Shown here piece after piece: positions 18,258 through 30,273 of a stretch of DNA of 64,000 nt. The notes under the pieces were generated by a model. The model did no database searches and had not been told where the DNA came from. It saw only the letters and a list, made by a program, of their open reading frames with translations. A program made the translations under genes and the position numbers. The stretch is taken from NCBI RefSeq assembly GCF_002188465.1, contig NZ_NINW01000058.1, positions 96,366-160,365 on the forward strand, given 5' to 3'. Source of the stretch: Pigmentiphaga sp. NML080357. Lineage in GTDB: Bacteria; Pseudomonadota; Gammaproteobacteria; Burkholderiales; Burkholderiaceae_B. The first letter of the stretch is position 1. Each line of letters begins with the position of its first letter.

Positions 18258-18689
18258 ATGACGGAAATCGACTTCGCCTTCAGCGCGCCCGACCGGCTGC
18301 GCACCGCCTGCCAGATCGCCACCCGCCGCCACCAGGCGGGGCACCGGCTGGTGGTGTACTGCCGCGACAATGGCCGCCTGAACGCCTTCGACCAAATGCT
18401 CTGGGCGCTGGACGACATCTCCTTCGTTCCTCATGTGCGGATCAACGATCCGCTGGCCGCGGACACCCCCATCGTCCTCACCTCGTCCGACGCCCCCACG
18501 CCGCACCACGACTGGCTGCTGAACCTGGACGACGACTGGCCCCCCATCTACACCCGCTTCCAGCGGGTCATCGAAGTGGTCTCGAACGATCCGGCCGACC
18601 GCGAGGCGGCAAGGGCCCGGTGGCGGTTCTACCAGGAATGCGGCCACAACATCGTGCGGCACGACGTGTCGCGCCAACAAATCCCGTAG
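18258..18689 (+). CDS. holC: DNA polymerase III chi subunit
   Basis: A 143-residue subunit of the polymerase III clamp-loader complex that links it to single-strand binding protein. MTEIDFAFSAPDRL, then ACQIATRRHQAGHRLVVYC and FVPHVRINDP, follow the HolC pattern. The position between pepA and valS is that of holC in most proteobacteria and supports the call. No strong Shine-Dalgarno is seen, so translation may be coupled to pepA. Confidence 0.9.
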   Translation: MTEIDFAFSAPDRLRTACQIATRRHQAGHRLVVYCRDNGRLNAFDQMLWALDDISFVPHVRINDPLAADTPIVLTSSDAPTPHHDWLLNLDDDWPPIYTRFQRVIEVVSNDPADREAARARWRFYQECGHNIVRHDVSRQQIP

Positions 18690-18708
18690 GAATGCAGGGG
18701 GTACCGAC

Positions 18709-19146
18709 ATGCAATCTCCGTTCTCCCCGCGCGACGACGCGGGCATCCCGGTCCTGACCGAAGTACTGGACATCCCGCTGCCGCCGTCCGCCCGGGCACC
18801 CCGTACCGCGCCGTCCGGCCCGGCTTCGCTCGCCGGGGAAGCAGGCCCCGCGGCCATGGCCCCCACCGGGCCTCACCCGGCGGCGCCCCGCGGACCGGAC
18901 CTGGAAACGCAAATCGAGACCTTGCGCACGACCATCCTGCAAGACCTGCTCGACCGCGTCGATCCGCTGCTCAAGACCCGCATGCGGGCGGCGCTCGAGG
19001 TCGCGGCCGCCCGTGCGCTCGGCGACATCGCCGACCACCTGCGCGAGGAACTCGGACGCATGGTGGACGAAGCCGTACAGAAAGAACTGATCCGCCGCGA
19101 GGCCGCCGACATCCAGGCCCGCAGCCGCCCCCGGACCGAGGAATAG
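18709..19146 (+). CDS. Uncharacterised protein between holC and valS (DUF2486-like)
   Basis: A 145-residue protein with a Pro/Ala-rich disordered N-terminal half and a C-terminal helical part (residues about 62-135) made of regular heptad-like repeats: LETQIETLRTTILQDLLDRV, TRMRAALEVAAARALGDIADHL. Comparable small proteins occupy the same slot between holC and valS in Burkholderiales and have been grouped as DUF2486. That name is from memory of the context. GGGGGTACC precedes the ATG. The amphipathic helices suggest oligomerisation or a partner in the replication/translation operon, but no function is known. Confidence 0.65.
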   Translation: MQSPFSPRDDAGIPVLTEVLDIPLPPSARAPRTAPSGPASLAGEAGPAAMAPTGPHPAAPRGPDLETQIETLRTTILQDLLDRVDPLLKTRMRAALEVAAARALGDIADHLREELGRMVDEAVQKELIRREAADIQARSRPRTEE

Positions 19147-19293
19147 GCCTGCGCTGCCGCGCGGGCCTCCCCCCGCGAGCCGCGGAAGCCGGTCAGTCAT
19201 CGGGCGCCTGGTTGCGCAATCCACTAAAATCACAGGTTTACCGCCCGCGGCCGCCATGCCGGGCGGCATATTCGACGTATTTCCGGAATTCCG

Positions 19294-22143
19294 ATGACCC
19301 AAGCCTCCTCCCAGACTCAAAACGAGACCGACGAACTGCCCAAGAGCTTCGAGCCGGCCGCCATCGAGGCGCGCTGGTATCCGCTGTGGGAACAGCGGGG
19401 GGATTTCAAGGCCGGGGTACACGTGGAAGGCCCCCGCAACGGCGAGACCTTCGTCATCCAGTTGCCGCCGCCCAACGTAACCGGCACGCTGCACATGGGC
19501 CATGCCTTCAACCAGACCATCATGGACGGCCTGACGCGCTATCACCGCATGCGCGGATTCGACACGGCCTGGGTACCCGGCACCGATCACGCCGGCATCG
19601 CCACGCAGATCGTGGTCGAGCGCCAGCTCGATGCGCAGAAGGTCAGCCGCCACGACCTGGGCCGCGACAAATTCGTCGAGAAAGTCTGGGAATGGAAGCA
19701 GCAGTCGGGCGGAACCATCACCGGCCAGATGCGCCGGCTGGGCACCTCGCCCGACTGGACGCGCGAATACTTCACGATGAACGAAGACATGTCGCGCGGC
19801 GTGGCGGAAGTCTTCACCCGGCTTTATGAACAAGGCCTGATCTACCGCGGCAAGCGGCTGGTCAACTGGGATCCCAAGCTGCTGACCGCCGTCAGCGACC
19901 TGGAAGTGATCAGCGAGGAAGAAGACGGCCACCTGTGGCACATCCGCTATCCGGTGGAAGGCAGCGGCACCGCCATCACCGTGGCCACGACCCGGCCCGA
20001 GACCATGCTGGGCGACGTCGCCGTGATGGTGCACCCCGAGGACGAACGCTACCAGGCCCTGATCGGCAAGCAAGTCCGGCTGCCGCTCACCGGCCGCCTC
20101 ATCCCGGTCATCGCCGACGACTATGTCGACCGCGAATTCGGCACGGGCGCGGTCAAGGTCACGCCGGCGCACGACTTCAACGACTACGCGGTGGGCCAGC
20201 GCCACGGCCTGCCCATGATCTCGGTATTGACGCTGGACGGCCGCATCAACGACGAAGCGCCCGAAGCCTACCGCGGCCTGGACCGCTTCGAGGCCCGCGC
20301 CCGCATCGTGGCCGACCTCGAGGCCCAGGGCCTGCTGGCCGAGGTCAAGAAGCACAAGCTCATGGTGCCGCGCGGCGACCGCACCAACGCCATCATCGAG
20401 CCCATGCTGACCGACCAGTGGTTCGTCGCGATGAGCAAGCCCGCCCCCGAAGGCACGTACCATCCCGGCAAGTCGATCACCGACGTGGCGCTGGAGGTGG
20501 TGGCCGACGGCCGGGTGAAGTTCTATCCCGAGAACTGGGCCACGACCTACAACCAGTGGCTCAACAACATCCAGGACTGGTGCATTTCGCGCCAGTTGTG
20601 GTGGGGCCACCAGATTCCCGCGTGGTACGCCGACGACGGCCGCATTTTCGTGGCCAGGAACGAGCAGGAAGCGCGCGACAAGGCCTCGGCCGCCGGCTAC
20701 ACCGGCACGCTCACGCGCGACCCGGACGTGCTGGACACCTGGTTCTCGTCGGCACTGGTGCCGTTCACCACGCTGGGCTGGCCCGAGCAGACGCCCGACC
20801 TGGCGCGCTACCTGCCCTCGTCGGTGCTGGTCACCGGCTTCGACATCATCTTCTTCTGGGTCGCCAGGATGGTCATGATGACCACCCACTTCACCGGCCA
20901 GGTCCCGTTCAGGCACGTCTACATGCACGGCCTGATCCGCGATGCCGAGGGCCAGAAGATGAGCAAATCCAAGGGCAACACCCTGGATCCCGTCGACCTG
21001 ATCGACGGCATCGGCCTGGACGACCTCCTGGCCAAACGCACCACCGGCCTCATGAATCCCAAGCAGGCCGAAAGCATCGCCAAGAAGACGCGCAAGGAAT
21101 TCCCCGAGGGCATCCCGGCATTCGGCGCCGACGCGCTGCGCTTCACGATGGCCGCCTATGCCACGCTGGGCCGCAACATCAACTTCGATCTCAAGCGCTG
21201 CGAAGGCTACCGCAACTTCTGCAACAAGCTCTGGAACGCCACGCGCTTCGTGCTGATGAACGTGGAAGGCAAGGACTGCGGCGTCGAGCCAGGCGCCAGG
21301 GTCGAACTGTCGGTGTTCGACAAGTGGATCGTCAGCCAGCTCCAGCGCACCGAGGCCGAGGTCGCCAAGGGCTTCGAAGACTACCGCTTCGACAACATCT
21401 CCACCGCGCTCTACCGCTTCGTCTGGGACGAATACTGCGACTGGTACCTGGAATTGGCGAAGGTCCAGCTGCAGACGGGCGGCGAGGCCCAGCAGCGTGG
21501 CACTCGCCAGACGCTGATCCGCGTGCTGGAAACCGTGCTGCGGCTCGCCCACCCGATCATCCCCTTCATCACCGAGGAGCTGTGGCAGAAAGTCTCGGTG
21601 GCGGCCGGCAAGCGCCGCGCCGACCAGTCCACCAGCGTGGGCGTGCAACCCTACCCCGCCGCCCAGCCCGAGAAGATCGACGAAGCGGCCGAGGCTGCCA
21701 TGGCGGAGCTCAAGGCGCAGGTCGATGCCGTCCGCGCCCTGCGCGGCGAAATGAACGTGCCGCCCTCGCAAAAGGCGCCGCTCAACGCCACCGGCAACCG
21801 CGCCACGCTGGAGCGCAACGCGCCCTATCTCGCCGCGCTGGCGCGGCTGACCGAGGTCAAGGTGGTCGACACGCTGCCCGACGTCGTCGGCGCGCCGGTG
21901 CAGGTCGTCGGCGACGCCCGCCTGATGCTGCATATCGAGGTCGACGTGGCGGCCGAGAAAGTGCGCCTGGACAAGGAAATCGCCCGGCTGGAGGGCGAAA
22001 TCGCCAAGGCCAACGGCAAGCTCGGCAATGCCAGCTTCGTCGATCGCGCCCCGGCCGCAGTGGTGGAGCAGGAGAAGGCTCGCCTGGCGCAATTCAGCGA
22101 CACCCTGGGCAAGATCCGCGAGCAGCGGGCCAAGTTGGGCTAA
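19294..22143 (+). CDS. valS: Valyl-tRNA synthetase
   Basis: A class I aminoacyl-tRNA synthetase of 949 residues, the usual length. The HIGH-type motif lies in [14 protein letters not shown], the KMSKS motif in [10 protein letters not shown], and the editing domain between them contains [12 protein letters not shown]. The C-terminal 80 residues form the coiled coil typical of ValRS ([20 protein letters not shown]). It is co-oriented with pepA, holC and the DUF2486-like gene, but a 147-bp gap with AT-rich TAAAAT near 19224 probably holds its own promoter. Confidence 0.97.
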   Translation: MTQASSQTQNETDELPKSFEPAAIEARWYPLWEQRGDFKAGVHVEGPRNGETFVIQLPPPNVTGTLHMGHAFNQTIMDGLTRYHRMRGFDTAWVPGTDHAGIATQIVVERQLDAQKVSRHDLGRDKFVEKVWEWKQQSGGTITGQMRRLGTSPDWTREYFTMNEDMSRGVAEVFTRLYEQGLIYRGKRLVNWDPKLLTAVSDLEVISEEEDGHLWHIRYPVEGSGTAITVATTRPETMLGDVAVMVHPEDERYQALIGKQVRLPLTGRLIPVIADDYVDREFGTGAVKVTPAHDFNDYAVGQRHGLPMISVLTLDGRINDEAPEAYRGLDRFEARARIVADLEAQGLLAEVKKHKLMVPRGDRTNAIIEPMLTDQWFVAMSKPAPEGTYHPGKSITDVALEVVADGRVKFYPENWATTYNQWLNNIQDWCISRQLWWGHQIPAWYADDGRIFVARNEQEARDKASAAGYTGTLTRDPDVLDTWFSSALVPFTTLGWPEQTPDLARYLPSSVLVTGFDIIFFWVARMVMMTTHFTGQVPFRHVYMHGLIRDAEGQKMSKSKGNTLDPVDLIDGIGLDDLLAKRTTGLMNPKQAESIAKKTRKEFPEGIPAFGADALRFTMAAYATLGRNINFDLKRCEGYRNFCNKLWNATRFVLMNVEGKDCGVEPGARVELSVFDKWIVSQLQRTEAEVAKGFEDYRFDNISTALYRFVWDEYCDWYLELAKVQLQTGGEAQQRGTRQTLIRVLETVLRLAHPIIPFITEELWQKVSVAAGKRRADQSTSVGVQPYPAAQPEKIDEAAEAAMAELKAQVDAVRALRGEMNVPPSQKAPLNATGNRATLERNAPYLAALARLTEVKVVDTLPDVVGAPVQVVGDARLMLHIEVDVAAEKVRLDKEIARLEGEIAKANGKLGNASFVDRAPAAVVEQEKARLAQFSDTLGKIREQRAKLG

Positions 22144-22221
22144 CTGCGGGCTCCGCAGGCGAGGAGCGGCCAGTGGGTCGCCCCCAAATCGGCAGCGCTC
22201 GACTCCGCGCCCGGAGCCGGC

Positions 22222-23349
22222 CTACCGCCTCGTCGTCAGGTGCGCGGCATCCTGCGCCGGCCGCAACGCAGTGCCGAAGCGATCATGGATGAATCCCGCC
22301 ACCTTCTCCCCCCACAGCCGATGTCCGGCCGCCGTCGGGTGCATGGAGTCCGCGAACAGGTAGTGCCGGTCGGCATCGGGCTCCACCAGCGTGTCGCGGG
22401 CGCATAGCAGCGCATCGACCTCGCCCTGCGCCGCATCCGGGCTCCGGCAGGCGGGCTTGTCGGTCACGGTCAGGCCCGCGGCGGCCGGATCGTCCACCAC
22501 ATCGTCGATGAAGCCGGCCAAGTCGAACACCTGCACGTTGGTGCCCGCCAGGCCCGAAGCCACGAGTTCGTTGTAGCCCTCCGACACTTCGGTGGCCAGG
22601 TCCTCCAGCTCGGTATTGCGGATGAAAGGCAGCATGCCCAGGTCCGGGAGGTTGACGTAGACGATACGTTTTGCTCCCGCAGCGGCCAGGCGCTTGAGCT
22701 GCGTCACCATGGCTGCGGCCTTGGCCCTGACCAGCTCTTCCATCAGATCGTCGGCCGCGGAAGCCGATTCGGGGTCGCCGCCGGCCAGGTTCTGGAAAGC
22801 GTCCAGGAAATCGTTGCCGCCGCCTTGGACCAGCACCAATTCGGTGCCGTCGAAGCCCTTGTGCGCGGCCAGGTAACGATCGATCTGCGTCTTGATGGAA
22901 ATCGCGGTCGCCCCTTGCAGGCTTTCGTCCGGAAGCTGCGCGCCTTCCGCTGGAACCGGCTCGCCATCGACGTCGATATGCGCGCCGCCCTGCGCGTAGC
23001 CGGTGCCGTCCAGCTCCACGATGCGGCCGCCATGGCCGCGCGGCCCGAAGTCGACCTGCTGGTTGGGCTTGACCGCCAATCCCAGTTCGTCGGCCACGAC
23101 TTCCACCCATACCTCGCCGGGCTTGGTCGTAAAACGCTGGCCCGTGGCACTGCGCGCAGCGGGATCGGGATGGACGGCCGCCGGATTGTAGGTGCCGACA
23201 TCGCTGAGGCTGTCGCCGAACGAGACGATGGAGCGTACGGGCCCCGTCACCACCGGGCGCGTGCCGCGCTCGCGCACCGCGATCGCGGCGATGCCGCACA
23301 CGATGAGCAGCGCCAGGACCGAAAGCCAACGCAATGACGGTAGCCGCAT
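22222..23349 (-). CDS. Exported SGNH/GDSL-family esterase
   Basis: A 375-residue hydrolase. After a positively charged start and a hydrophobic signal or anchor (WLSVLALLIVCGIAAIA) the four SGNH blocks are visible: FGDSLSD with the catalytic serine, a Gly in YAQGGAH, GGGNDF, and DSMHPTAAGH with the catalytic Asp and His. Such enzymes are periplasmic or secreted esterases and lipases. I chose the ATG at 23349, preceded by AAGGTG; in-frame sequence upstream is not homologous. A Cys pair (ACRSPD, LLCARD) may form a disulfide. Natural substrate unknown. Confidence 0.88.
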   Translation of the reverse strand: MRLPSLRWLSVLALLIVCGIAAIAVRERGTRPVVTGPVRSIVSFGDSLSDVGTYNPAAVHPDPAARSATGQRFTTKPGEVWVEVVADELGLAVKPNQQVDFGPRGHGGRIVELDGTGYAQGGAHIDVDGEPVPAEGAQLPDESLQGATAISIKTQIDRYLAAHKGFDGTELVLVQGGGNDFLDAFQNLAGGDPESASAADDLMEELVRAKAAAMVTQLKRLAAAGAKRIVYVNLPDLGMLPFIRNTELEDLATEVSEGYNELVASGLAGTNVQVFDLAGFIDDVVDDPAAAGLTVTDKPACRSPDAAQGEVDALLCARDTLVEPDADRHYLFADSMHPTAAGHRLWGEKVAGFIHDRFGTALRPAQDAAHLTTRR

Positions 23350-23469
23350 GGGTACACCTTGGGGACGGGAAGAGACGCGCGCCGGCGGCCGGCCGGCCGG
23401 CTGCGGTATGACACGACTCGCGGCGACAGGTTCAGCGACTGCCGGCACCGAGCGGTGGCGGCCGCTTCC

Positions 23470-23712
23470 TCAGCGCCGCTTCATGTAGTGGACGAACACT
23501 TCGCCGTCGTCGGTTTGCGCCAGCAATTCGTTGCCGGTCTGCTTGGAGAAGGCCTGGAAGTCGCGCACCGACCCCTTGTCGGTGGACACGACCTTCAGCA
23601 CCTGGCCGCTCTCGAGCGTAGCCAGCGCCTTTTTCGCGCGCAGGATGGGCAGGGGGCACTTGAGCCCCTTGGCATCCACTTCCAGATCGAACGCTACCGG
23701 TTCGGTACTCAT
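23470..23712 (-). CDS. tusA: TusA/SirA-family sulfur carrier protein
   Basis: An 80-residue protein with the family motif GLKCPLPILRAKKAL; Cys19 is the sulfur-carrying residue. TusA-type proteins pass persulfide sulfur between cysteine desulfurase and acceptors such as the tRNA thiolation machinery. The ATG at 23712 has GGGAGAAGG upstream. It starts 22 bp after alaS ends on the same strand, a pairing that recurs in betaproteobacteria. Paralogues with other partners exist, so the exact acceptor is not certain. Confidence 0.87.
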   Translation of the reverse strand: MSTEPVAFDLEVDAKGLKCPLPILRAKKALATLESGQVLKVVSTDKGSVRDFQAFSKQTGNELLAQTDDGEVFVHYMKRR

Positions 23713-23734
23713 CGAGCCTTCTCCCGCCAAACTG

Positions 23735-26350
<2,616 letters not shown>

Positions 26351-26422
26351 CGCTGCACGCAGGTAGGGGGATGAATCGCCAACAGCGCCCGTTTACATCC
26401 CCGGATAAATATCGAATCTTCA

Positions 26423-26460
26423 ATTATAGAGGGAGGCAGGCGCAAAGGCCCTCTTCCGGG
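26423..26460 (-). promoter_or_regulatory. Probable alaS promoter (-10 element)
   Basis: On the minus strand a perfect TATAAT (26423-26428) sits 73 bp upstream of the alaS ATG in a short AT-rich patch. No good -35 hexamer is found at 16-18 bp, so strength is uncertain. The next 95 bp up to the small membrane gene hold no other feature I can name. Confidence 0.4.
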
Positions 26461-26555
26461 CTGGGACCGGAAAACGGGGGAACAGCCGACCGGACCTTCC
26501 GCCAGCCGGAGCCCGAATAACGCCGGGCGTGCCCAGGCGCCTGGCGCGCGGCCGC

Positions 26556-26747
26556 TCAGCGGCCGGCCAGCGCCTTCTTGATCTTCTGGTCGGTCTTGTA
26601 CTGGCTCAGCGCGTACACGGACCAGATCGCGGCGGGAATCCAGCCGATCAGCGTGATCTGGAGGATCAGGCAGAAGATGCCGGCGAAGGGGCGGCCGATG
26701 GTGAAGAACTGGAGCCAGGGGAGCAGGAGGGCGAGGAGCAGGCGCAT
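26556..26747 (-). CDS. Pmp3/YqaE-family small membrane peptide
   Basis: A 63-residue protein with two hydrophobic helices separated by GRPFAGIFCLILQITLIGW, then IPAAIWSVYALSQYK. The pattern is that of the Pmp3/YqaE (UPF0057) family of tiny membrane proteins induced by salt, cold or envelope stress in several organisms. The C-terminus is Lys-rich. It stands alone: the upstream alaS gene and the downstream CAP gene are separated by about 200 bp each. The ribosome binding site is weak. Confidence 0.8.
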   Translation of the reverse strand: MRLLLALLLPWLQFFTIGRPFAGIFCLILQITLIGWIPAAIWSVYALSQYKTDQKIKKALAGR

Positions 26748-26963
26748 AGGGAACGTGGAACCGGTAACGGCGGCATTTTACCCATGCCTGCCCGGGCGGC
26801 GCGAACCAGGCCGGAAAGCGACCGCGGCCACGTACGTGGAGCCCCGTATATCGAGAAGGGCAATGCGCCCGTTAGATCCAGGTAGCTCGACGCCCCTGGC
26901 CAGGCCGGCGCGCTTTCGCAGGAGCTCGAGGCGCCCTCCTCTTCCAACACATAAGAACATGCG

Positions 26964-28004
26964 ATGAAAACGACTTCCACTCCCCCTCTTTCCCACTCCC
27001 TGCCCCGCCTCCTGCGCGCGCTTCCCTTGTCGGTGCTGCTTGCGGCCTGCGGCGGAGGAGGCGACGACGGCGGGCCGGGCCCGACGGGCCCTCAGGTTCC
27101 TCCGCCAGGCCCCGAGACCAGCCAGCCCATCACGGAAATGCCCTCCTCCAGCTACACCGGGGACAAGCTTGCCGCCTTCGTTCGGTTGAACGAAGCGCGC
27201 CTGGCGGCCGGAGTCAGCGCGGTGGAACAGAATGCCCAGCTCGACGCGGCGGCGCAGGCGCATGCGACGTATCAGGTCAGGAATTACGAGATCGGGCATG
27301 GGGAGGATCCTGGGAAGCCGTGGTTCACGGGTGTCAACCATGCCGCAAGAGCATTGGCCCAAGGGTACGCAGGGAACACTCTCAATGAGGTAATCACCCA
27401 TGATCAGCCTGGGGTTGAAGCTATCGAGTCTCTTCTACTCTCTGTCTACCATTTGCATGGAATGTTAGATCCGCGAGCAACCCAAATGGGAATAGGTGTG
27501 GACAGCACAACCACGCCGGCTTTCCTTTTCAGCACTAGCATTACATTAGGGAACGCTGGCCAAGCACCGCTACCACTAAGAGCTGTGTGGCACTGGCCGA
27601 CAGATCGCCAAACAAACGCCAATCCCAGTTTTATCCCAGAAAGCGAATTGCCTAATCCAGCCCCCGACCTTCCCGTAACGGGAACACCAATAATGTTTTG
27701 CGGAGCGGAGGGTAATTATGCGCCTTTGCACGTTTTCAACGTAACGCTCAAAGAAGCAAACGCAAAAGACGCTACTCCAATCCGGCTTCTGCGAAACACT
27801 GCCGTAGCAGTCGAAAGCCCTATCAATGCAGAGGTAGTGACGGACTCAAATTTGGCGCCGATTTCTGTATACCAAGGATGCATCTTCGTTCTTCCGACTG
27901 TAGTTTTACAAAACGACAAGACTTACTGGGTGACGATTGAGGCTTCTCAAGCGAACAAGAACGTCAACACTACATGGAGCTTTACAACGCGTAGTTCACA
28001 CTAA
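26964..28004 (+). CDS. CAP-domain (SCP/PR1-like) lipoprotein
   Basis: A 346-residue exported protein. The signal ends in lipobox LAAC (Cys29) followed by GGGGDDGG and a Pro-rich linker. From about residue 66 a CAP domain follows: FVRLNEARLAAGVSAVEQNAQLDAAAQAHATY, GHGEDP, then HLHGMLDPRATQMGIGV. The C-terminal 110 residues look like a beta-rich domain ending in WVTIEASQANKNVNTTWSF. The first 370 bp are GC-rich like the genome; the rest is AT-rich, so the compositional border falls inside the CAP domain although the frame is intact. It runs tail-to-tail into the pilus locus with a 19-bp gap. CAP proteins bind lipids or act as secreted effectors; a role with the pilus is speculation. Confidence 0.78.
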   Translation: MKTTSTPPLSHSLPRLLRALPLSVLLAACGGGGDDGGPGPTGPQVPPPGPETSQPITEMPSSSYTGDKLAAFVRLNEARLAAGVSAVEQNAQLDAAAQAHATYQVRNYEIGHGEDPGKPWFTGVNHAARALAQGYAGNTLNEVITHDQPGVEAIESLLLSVYHLHGMLDPRATQMGIGVDSTTTPAFLFSTSITLGNAGQAPLPLRAVWHWPTDRQTNANPSFIPESELPNPAPDLPVTGTPIMFCGAEGNYAPLHVFNVTLKEANAKDATPIRLLRNTAVAVESPINAEVVTDSNLAPISVYQGCIFVLPTVVLQNDKTYWVTIEASQANKNVNTTWSFTTRSSH

Positions 28005-28570
28005 CATAGCGACATGCTCCACACTAACCTGGCATTTCGTAATAGCACGATGAATTAAAACTCCCATACTGAAAAAAATAACCCGAATATCCGTTACTAG
28101 CCGGTTGCTGATGCCGGTTCTGATTGGAAAAGGCACCACGCCGAGCGCTATAGTCTTCCCAGGAGTAAGAAGCCGTGGCATTCGCGTTGCCGTAGAACCC
28201 TGGCTGACAATATGCGTTAGAGACCAAGATATTCGAGCTACTAATACTCATAGATAAAATTGCTCCAACATAGGCACCAGCGTTAACGGAGCACTCTGTC
28301 GCCCACGGTGCTAAAGTGCAGAGTGTGTACCAACTGCCCTGCCATTGATTATGAGCTTGGATCTCCGCACCTGAACTTCTTACAACGACGCGAAGGGTTG
28401 ATGGCAGATCTGCCCAGCCGCTTCTCCCATCCCACAACTCTCGGAAGTACAACTCTGCTCCGTTCATCCGATCAAGCAATTCCTGTATGGTTGACGGTAC
28501 CGGAGGAGTAATAGGATCGGGAGTCTTGATAGGCGGCGACGTCGGCGCATCCGGCATGACCTTCTGCGCC
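27340..28570. other. AT-rich block spanning two convergent gene ends
   Basis: From about 27340 to 28570 the composition drops to roughly 45% G+C by eye, against about two thirds on both sides. The block contains the 3' two thirds of the CAP lipoprotein gene and the 3' four fifths of the exported protein gene of the pilus locus. I see no direct repeats, tRNA or transposase at its edges. It looks like sequence introduced by homologous exchange or transfer as one segment. Confidence 0.6.
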
Positions 28571-28689
28571 ACTCCCGTTATATGCGTCGAATCCGCCCAA
28601 GGCGTCCGCACCTGCGGCGCGGCCAATTGCGCGTTTGCTTGCACCGCCGCCGCCAGGCAGCCACTTATTCCCGCCACGAGCCTTCGCAT
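28024..28689 (-). CDS. Unknown exported protein at the end of the pilus operon
   Basis: A 221-residue protein I do not recognise. It begins with a signal peptide (MRRLVAGISGCLAAAVQANA, cleavage before QLAAP), then a Pro/Thr linker (residues about 43-66) and a C-terminal domain rich in Ser, Asn, Tyr and Trp with five cysteines (TLCTLAPWATECS, NAYCQPGF, SSCYYEMPG). GGGAGGAA lies just upstream; the second of two consecutive ATGs (28689) gives better spacing. It follows pilV by 11 bp, so it is probably co-expressed and exported with the pilus. The aromatic Cys-rich C-terminus would suit a tip adhesin or pilus-associated binding protein, which is inference. Its 3' part lies in the AT-rich block. 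Confidence 0.65.
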   Translation of the reverse strand: MRRLVAGISGCLAAAVQANAQLAAPQVRTPWADSTHITGVAQKVMPDAPTSPPIKTPDPITPPVPSTIQELLDRMNGAELYFRELWDGRSGWADLPSTLRVVVRSSGAEIQAHNQWQGSWYTLCTLAPWATECSVNAGAYVGAILSMSISSSNILVSNAYCQPGFYGNANATASYSWEDYSARRGAFSNQNRHQQPASNGYSGYFFQYGSFNSSCYYEMPG

Positions 28690-28700
28690 CATTTCCTCCC

Positions 28701-30266
28701 TCAGTATTTGCAATAAACCTGGGCAATCGCCTTGGCTTGCCCGCCCAGCACCGCTCCGTCGAAGTCCAGCAGCTGCACTTGCCACGCCGCGCCTGCGTCG
28801 AGCGCCTTGCGGGTGAACGACGCCCCCTTCGAGGACTCGATCTGGGGCAGCAGGTAGATGAGCGGCGTGCCCGCGGCGGTGCCCATTTGGCCGCAGGCCG
28901 GTTTCTGCACCATGTCGCCCGATGCGACGACCTGGCTGCCGGTCATGACGTAGCTGGACAAGAGATCGTCGGCGCGCATCCAGACCCCCAGGCGGCACAC
29001 CAGGCCGGTTCCTGTGCCGGTGTCGGTGGCGAAGGCGCCGTTGGGCGCGCAGGCGGCGCCGGCCACCGCCAGGGCTGCCAGTTCTCGCCACGAACCTCCG
29101 GCGCAAACGAGCAGGCCGCCCGCCGCGGTGCGGGCGAACTCGGCATTGACGCCCGCCGCGGACGATATCCGCGGGGAGCAGGCCGTGTTCGCAACCGCCA
29201 CTTCCCTGACGCCCAGCCGGTCGGCCGAGATGCCGGCGTGGCCGATGAGATCGCGGCCGGCGACGGTCAGGGCCAGCCCCTCTCCCGTGGCGACGACCAT
29301 CTGGCCCGCGGCCACGCGTAGGGTGGGCTGCGCGTCGGCGGCGTCGAAGATCGACCCTCTGTCGGTGGCCAGTCCGAGGGCGCCTTTGACCCGCTGGCTG
29401 GCAATGACGCCCGTGGCGGGATCGATGTGCACGACGGTGCCGTTGTCTGCCCGGAACAGGCCGGTCTTGGCCTGCAGCACGCCCGCGCACTGTATGGTGA
29501 CGATGCCGGCGTTGCCGGCGGAGACGCAGTCTCCCGCCGCCCCGCGCAGCGTGAGCGAGTCGTGCAGCCGGACTGCCCCCTGCACGTCCAGCCCGCCTTG
29601 CAGGTCGGGATTGCGGGTGTCGCGCATGCGCACGAATTGCTGGAACATCGTGGTATCCAGGCTCGCCAGCGCCCCGACGATGCCGGCGGTGGCTCCGAGC
29701 GGATTGGCCACGGCATAGGTTGCGCCGCGCACTACCGATGGCTGGTTGACGTAGGCGGCGCCCCCGAAGCCTCCGCTCGCCATGACGACCTGGGCCATGA
29801 GATCGGCATTCGGCTCGGGCGAGCTCGGCGTCTTCAGCGGGGTGGTGGTATGGACCAGGGCGTCCATTCGGCACCCCGTGCCGGGACAGACGCCGCTGCG
29901 CTCGATGCGGACGGCGACGGCCTGGTTGAAAGGCGTCCGGTCGGGGAAAGCCGCCTGCAGGAAGCCGGCGGCGCGCAGCTCGCCCAGGGTGGGCGCGAGC
30001 GGTGTCGCCACCCCCGCTATGTCGTGCCCGCGCGCCAGCGCGTCGTAGTGCTGGACGAGATAGCCATCCATGGCGCCCTTGACCGTCAGCAGGTAGGTGC
30101 CGGTCGCCTGGGCCGCGGCATCGTCGACCTCCTGCATCAGGCGACCGGCTGCCAGCACGGCCACTACCATGGCGATGCTCGCCGCGATCGCCAGCTCGAT
30201 CAGCGTCAGTCCCCGCTGCCCGGCATGGGCGCGGAAGCGGGCGCGAACGTTGGCCGAGGTGATCAT
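28701..30266 (-). CDS. pilV: PilV-type minor pilin (type IVb, shufflon-type N-terminal domain)
   Basis: A 521-residue prepilin. The leader is 19 residues, with cleavage in QRG-LTLIELAIAAS and glutamate at mature position 5. The long domain after the pilin helix, with many Gly/Ala repeats and motifs such as YAVANPLGATAG and GVWMRADD, resembles PilV of R64-like thin pili, which sits at the pilus tip and selects recipient or host surfaces. The C-terminus (about 60 residues ending AIAQVYCKY) would be the variable part in shufflon systems. No inverted sfx-like repeats or Rci recombinase gene are seen nearby, so it is probably fixed. It follows pilS by 7 bp. Confidence 0.82.
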   Translation of the reverse strand: MITSANVRARFRAHAGQRGLTLIELAIAASIAMVVAVLAAGRLMQEVDDAAAQATGTYLLTVKGAMDGYLVQHYDALARGHDIAGVATPLAPTLGELRAAGFLQAAFPDRTPFNQAVAVRIERSGVCPGTGCRMDALVHTTTPLKTPSSPEPNADLMAQVVMASGGFGGAAYVNQPSVVRGATYAVANPLGATAGIVGALASLDTTMFQQFVRMRDTRNPDLQGGLDVQGAVRLHDSLTLRGAAGDCVSAGNAGIVTIQCAGVLQAKTGLFRADNGTVVHIDPATGVIASQRVKGALGLATDRGSIFDAADAQPTLRVAAGQMVVATGEGLALTVAGRDLIGHAGISADRLGVREVAVANTACSPRISSAAGVNAEFARTAAGGLLVCAGGSWRELAALAVAGAACAPNGAFATDTGTGTGLVCRLGVWMRADDLLSSYVMTGSQVVASGDMVQKPACGQMGTAAGTPLIYLLPQIESSKGASFTRKALDAGAAWQVQLLDFDGAVLGGQAKAIAQVYCKY

Positions 30267-30273
30267 GTCCGGC

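Noticed and set aside
16016..22092. Very long open frames on the minus strand across pepA, holC and valS
   Set aside because: They are mirror frames of high-GC coding DNA; the encoded proteins are Arg/Gly/Asp-rich without domains, and the plus-strand genes are certain.
27340..28570. AT-rich block as an integrated element
   Set aside because: No integrase, tRNA, attachment repeats or transposase at its edges; both genes crossing it are intact.
28701..30266. Shufflon at the pilV 3' end
   Set aside because: No repeated inverted recombination sites, alternative C-terminal segments or recombinase gene are visible.
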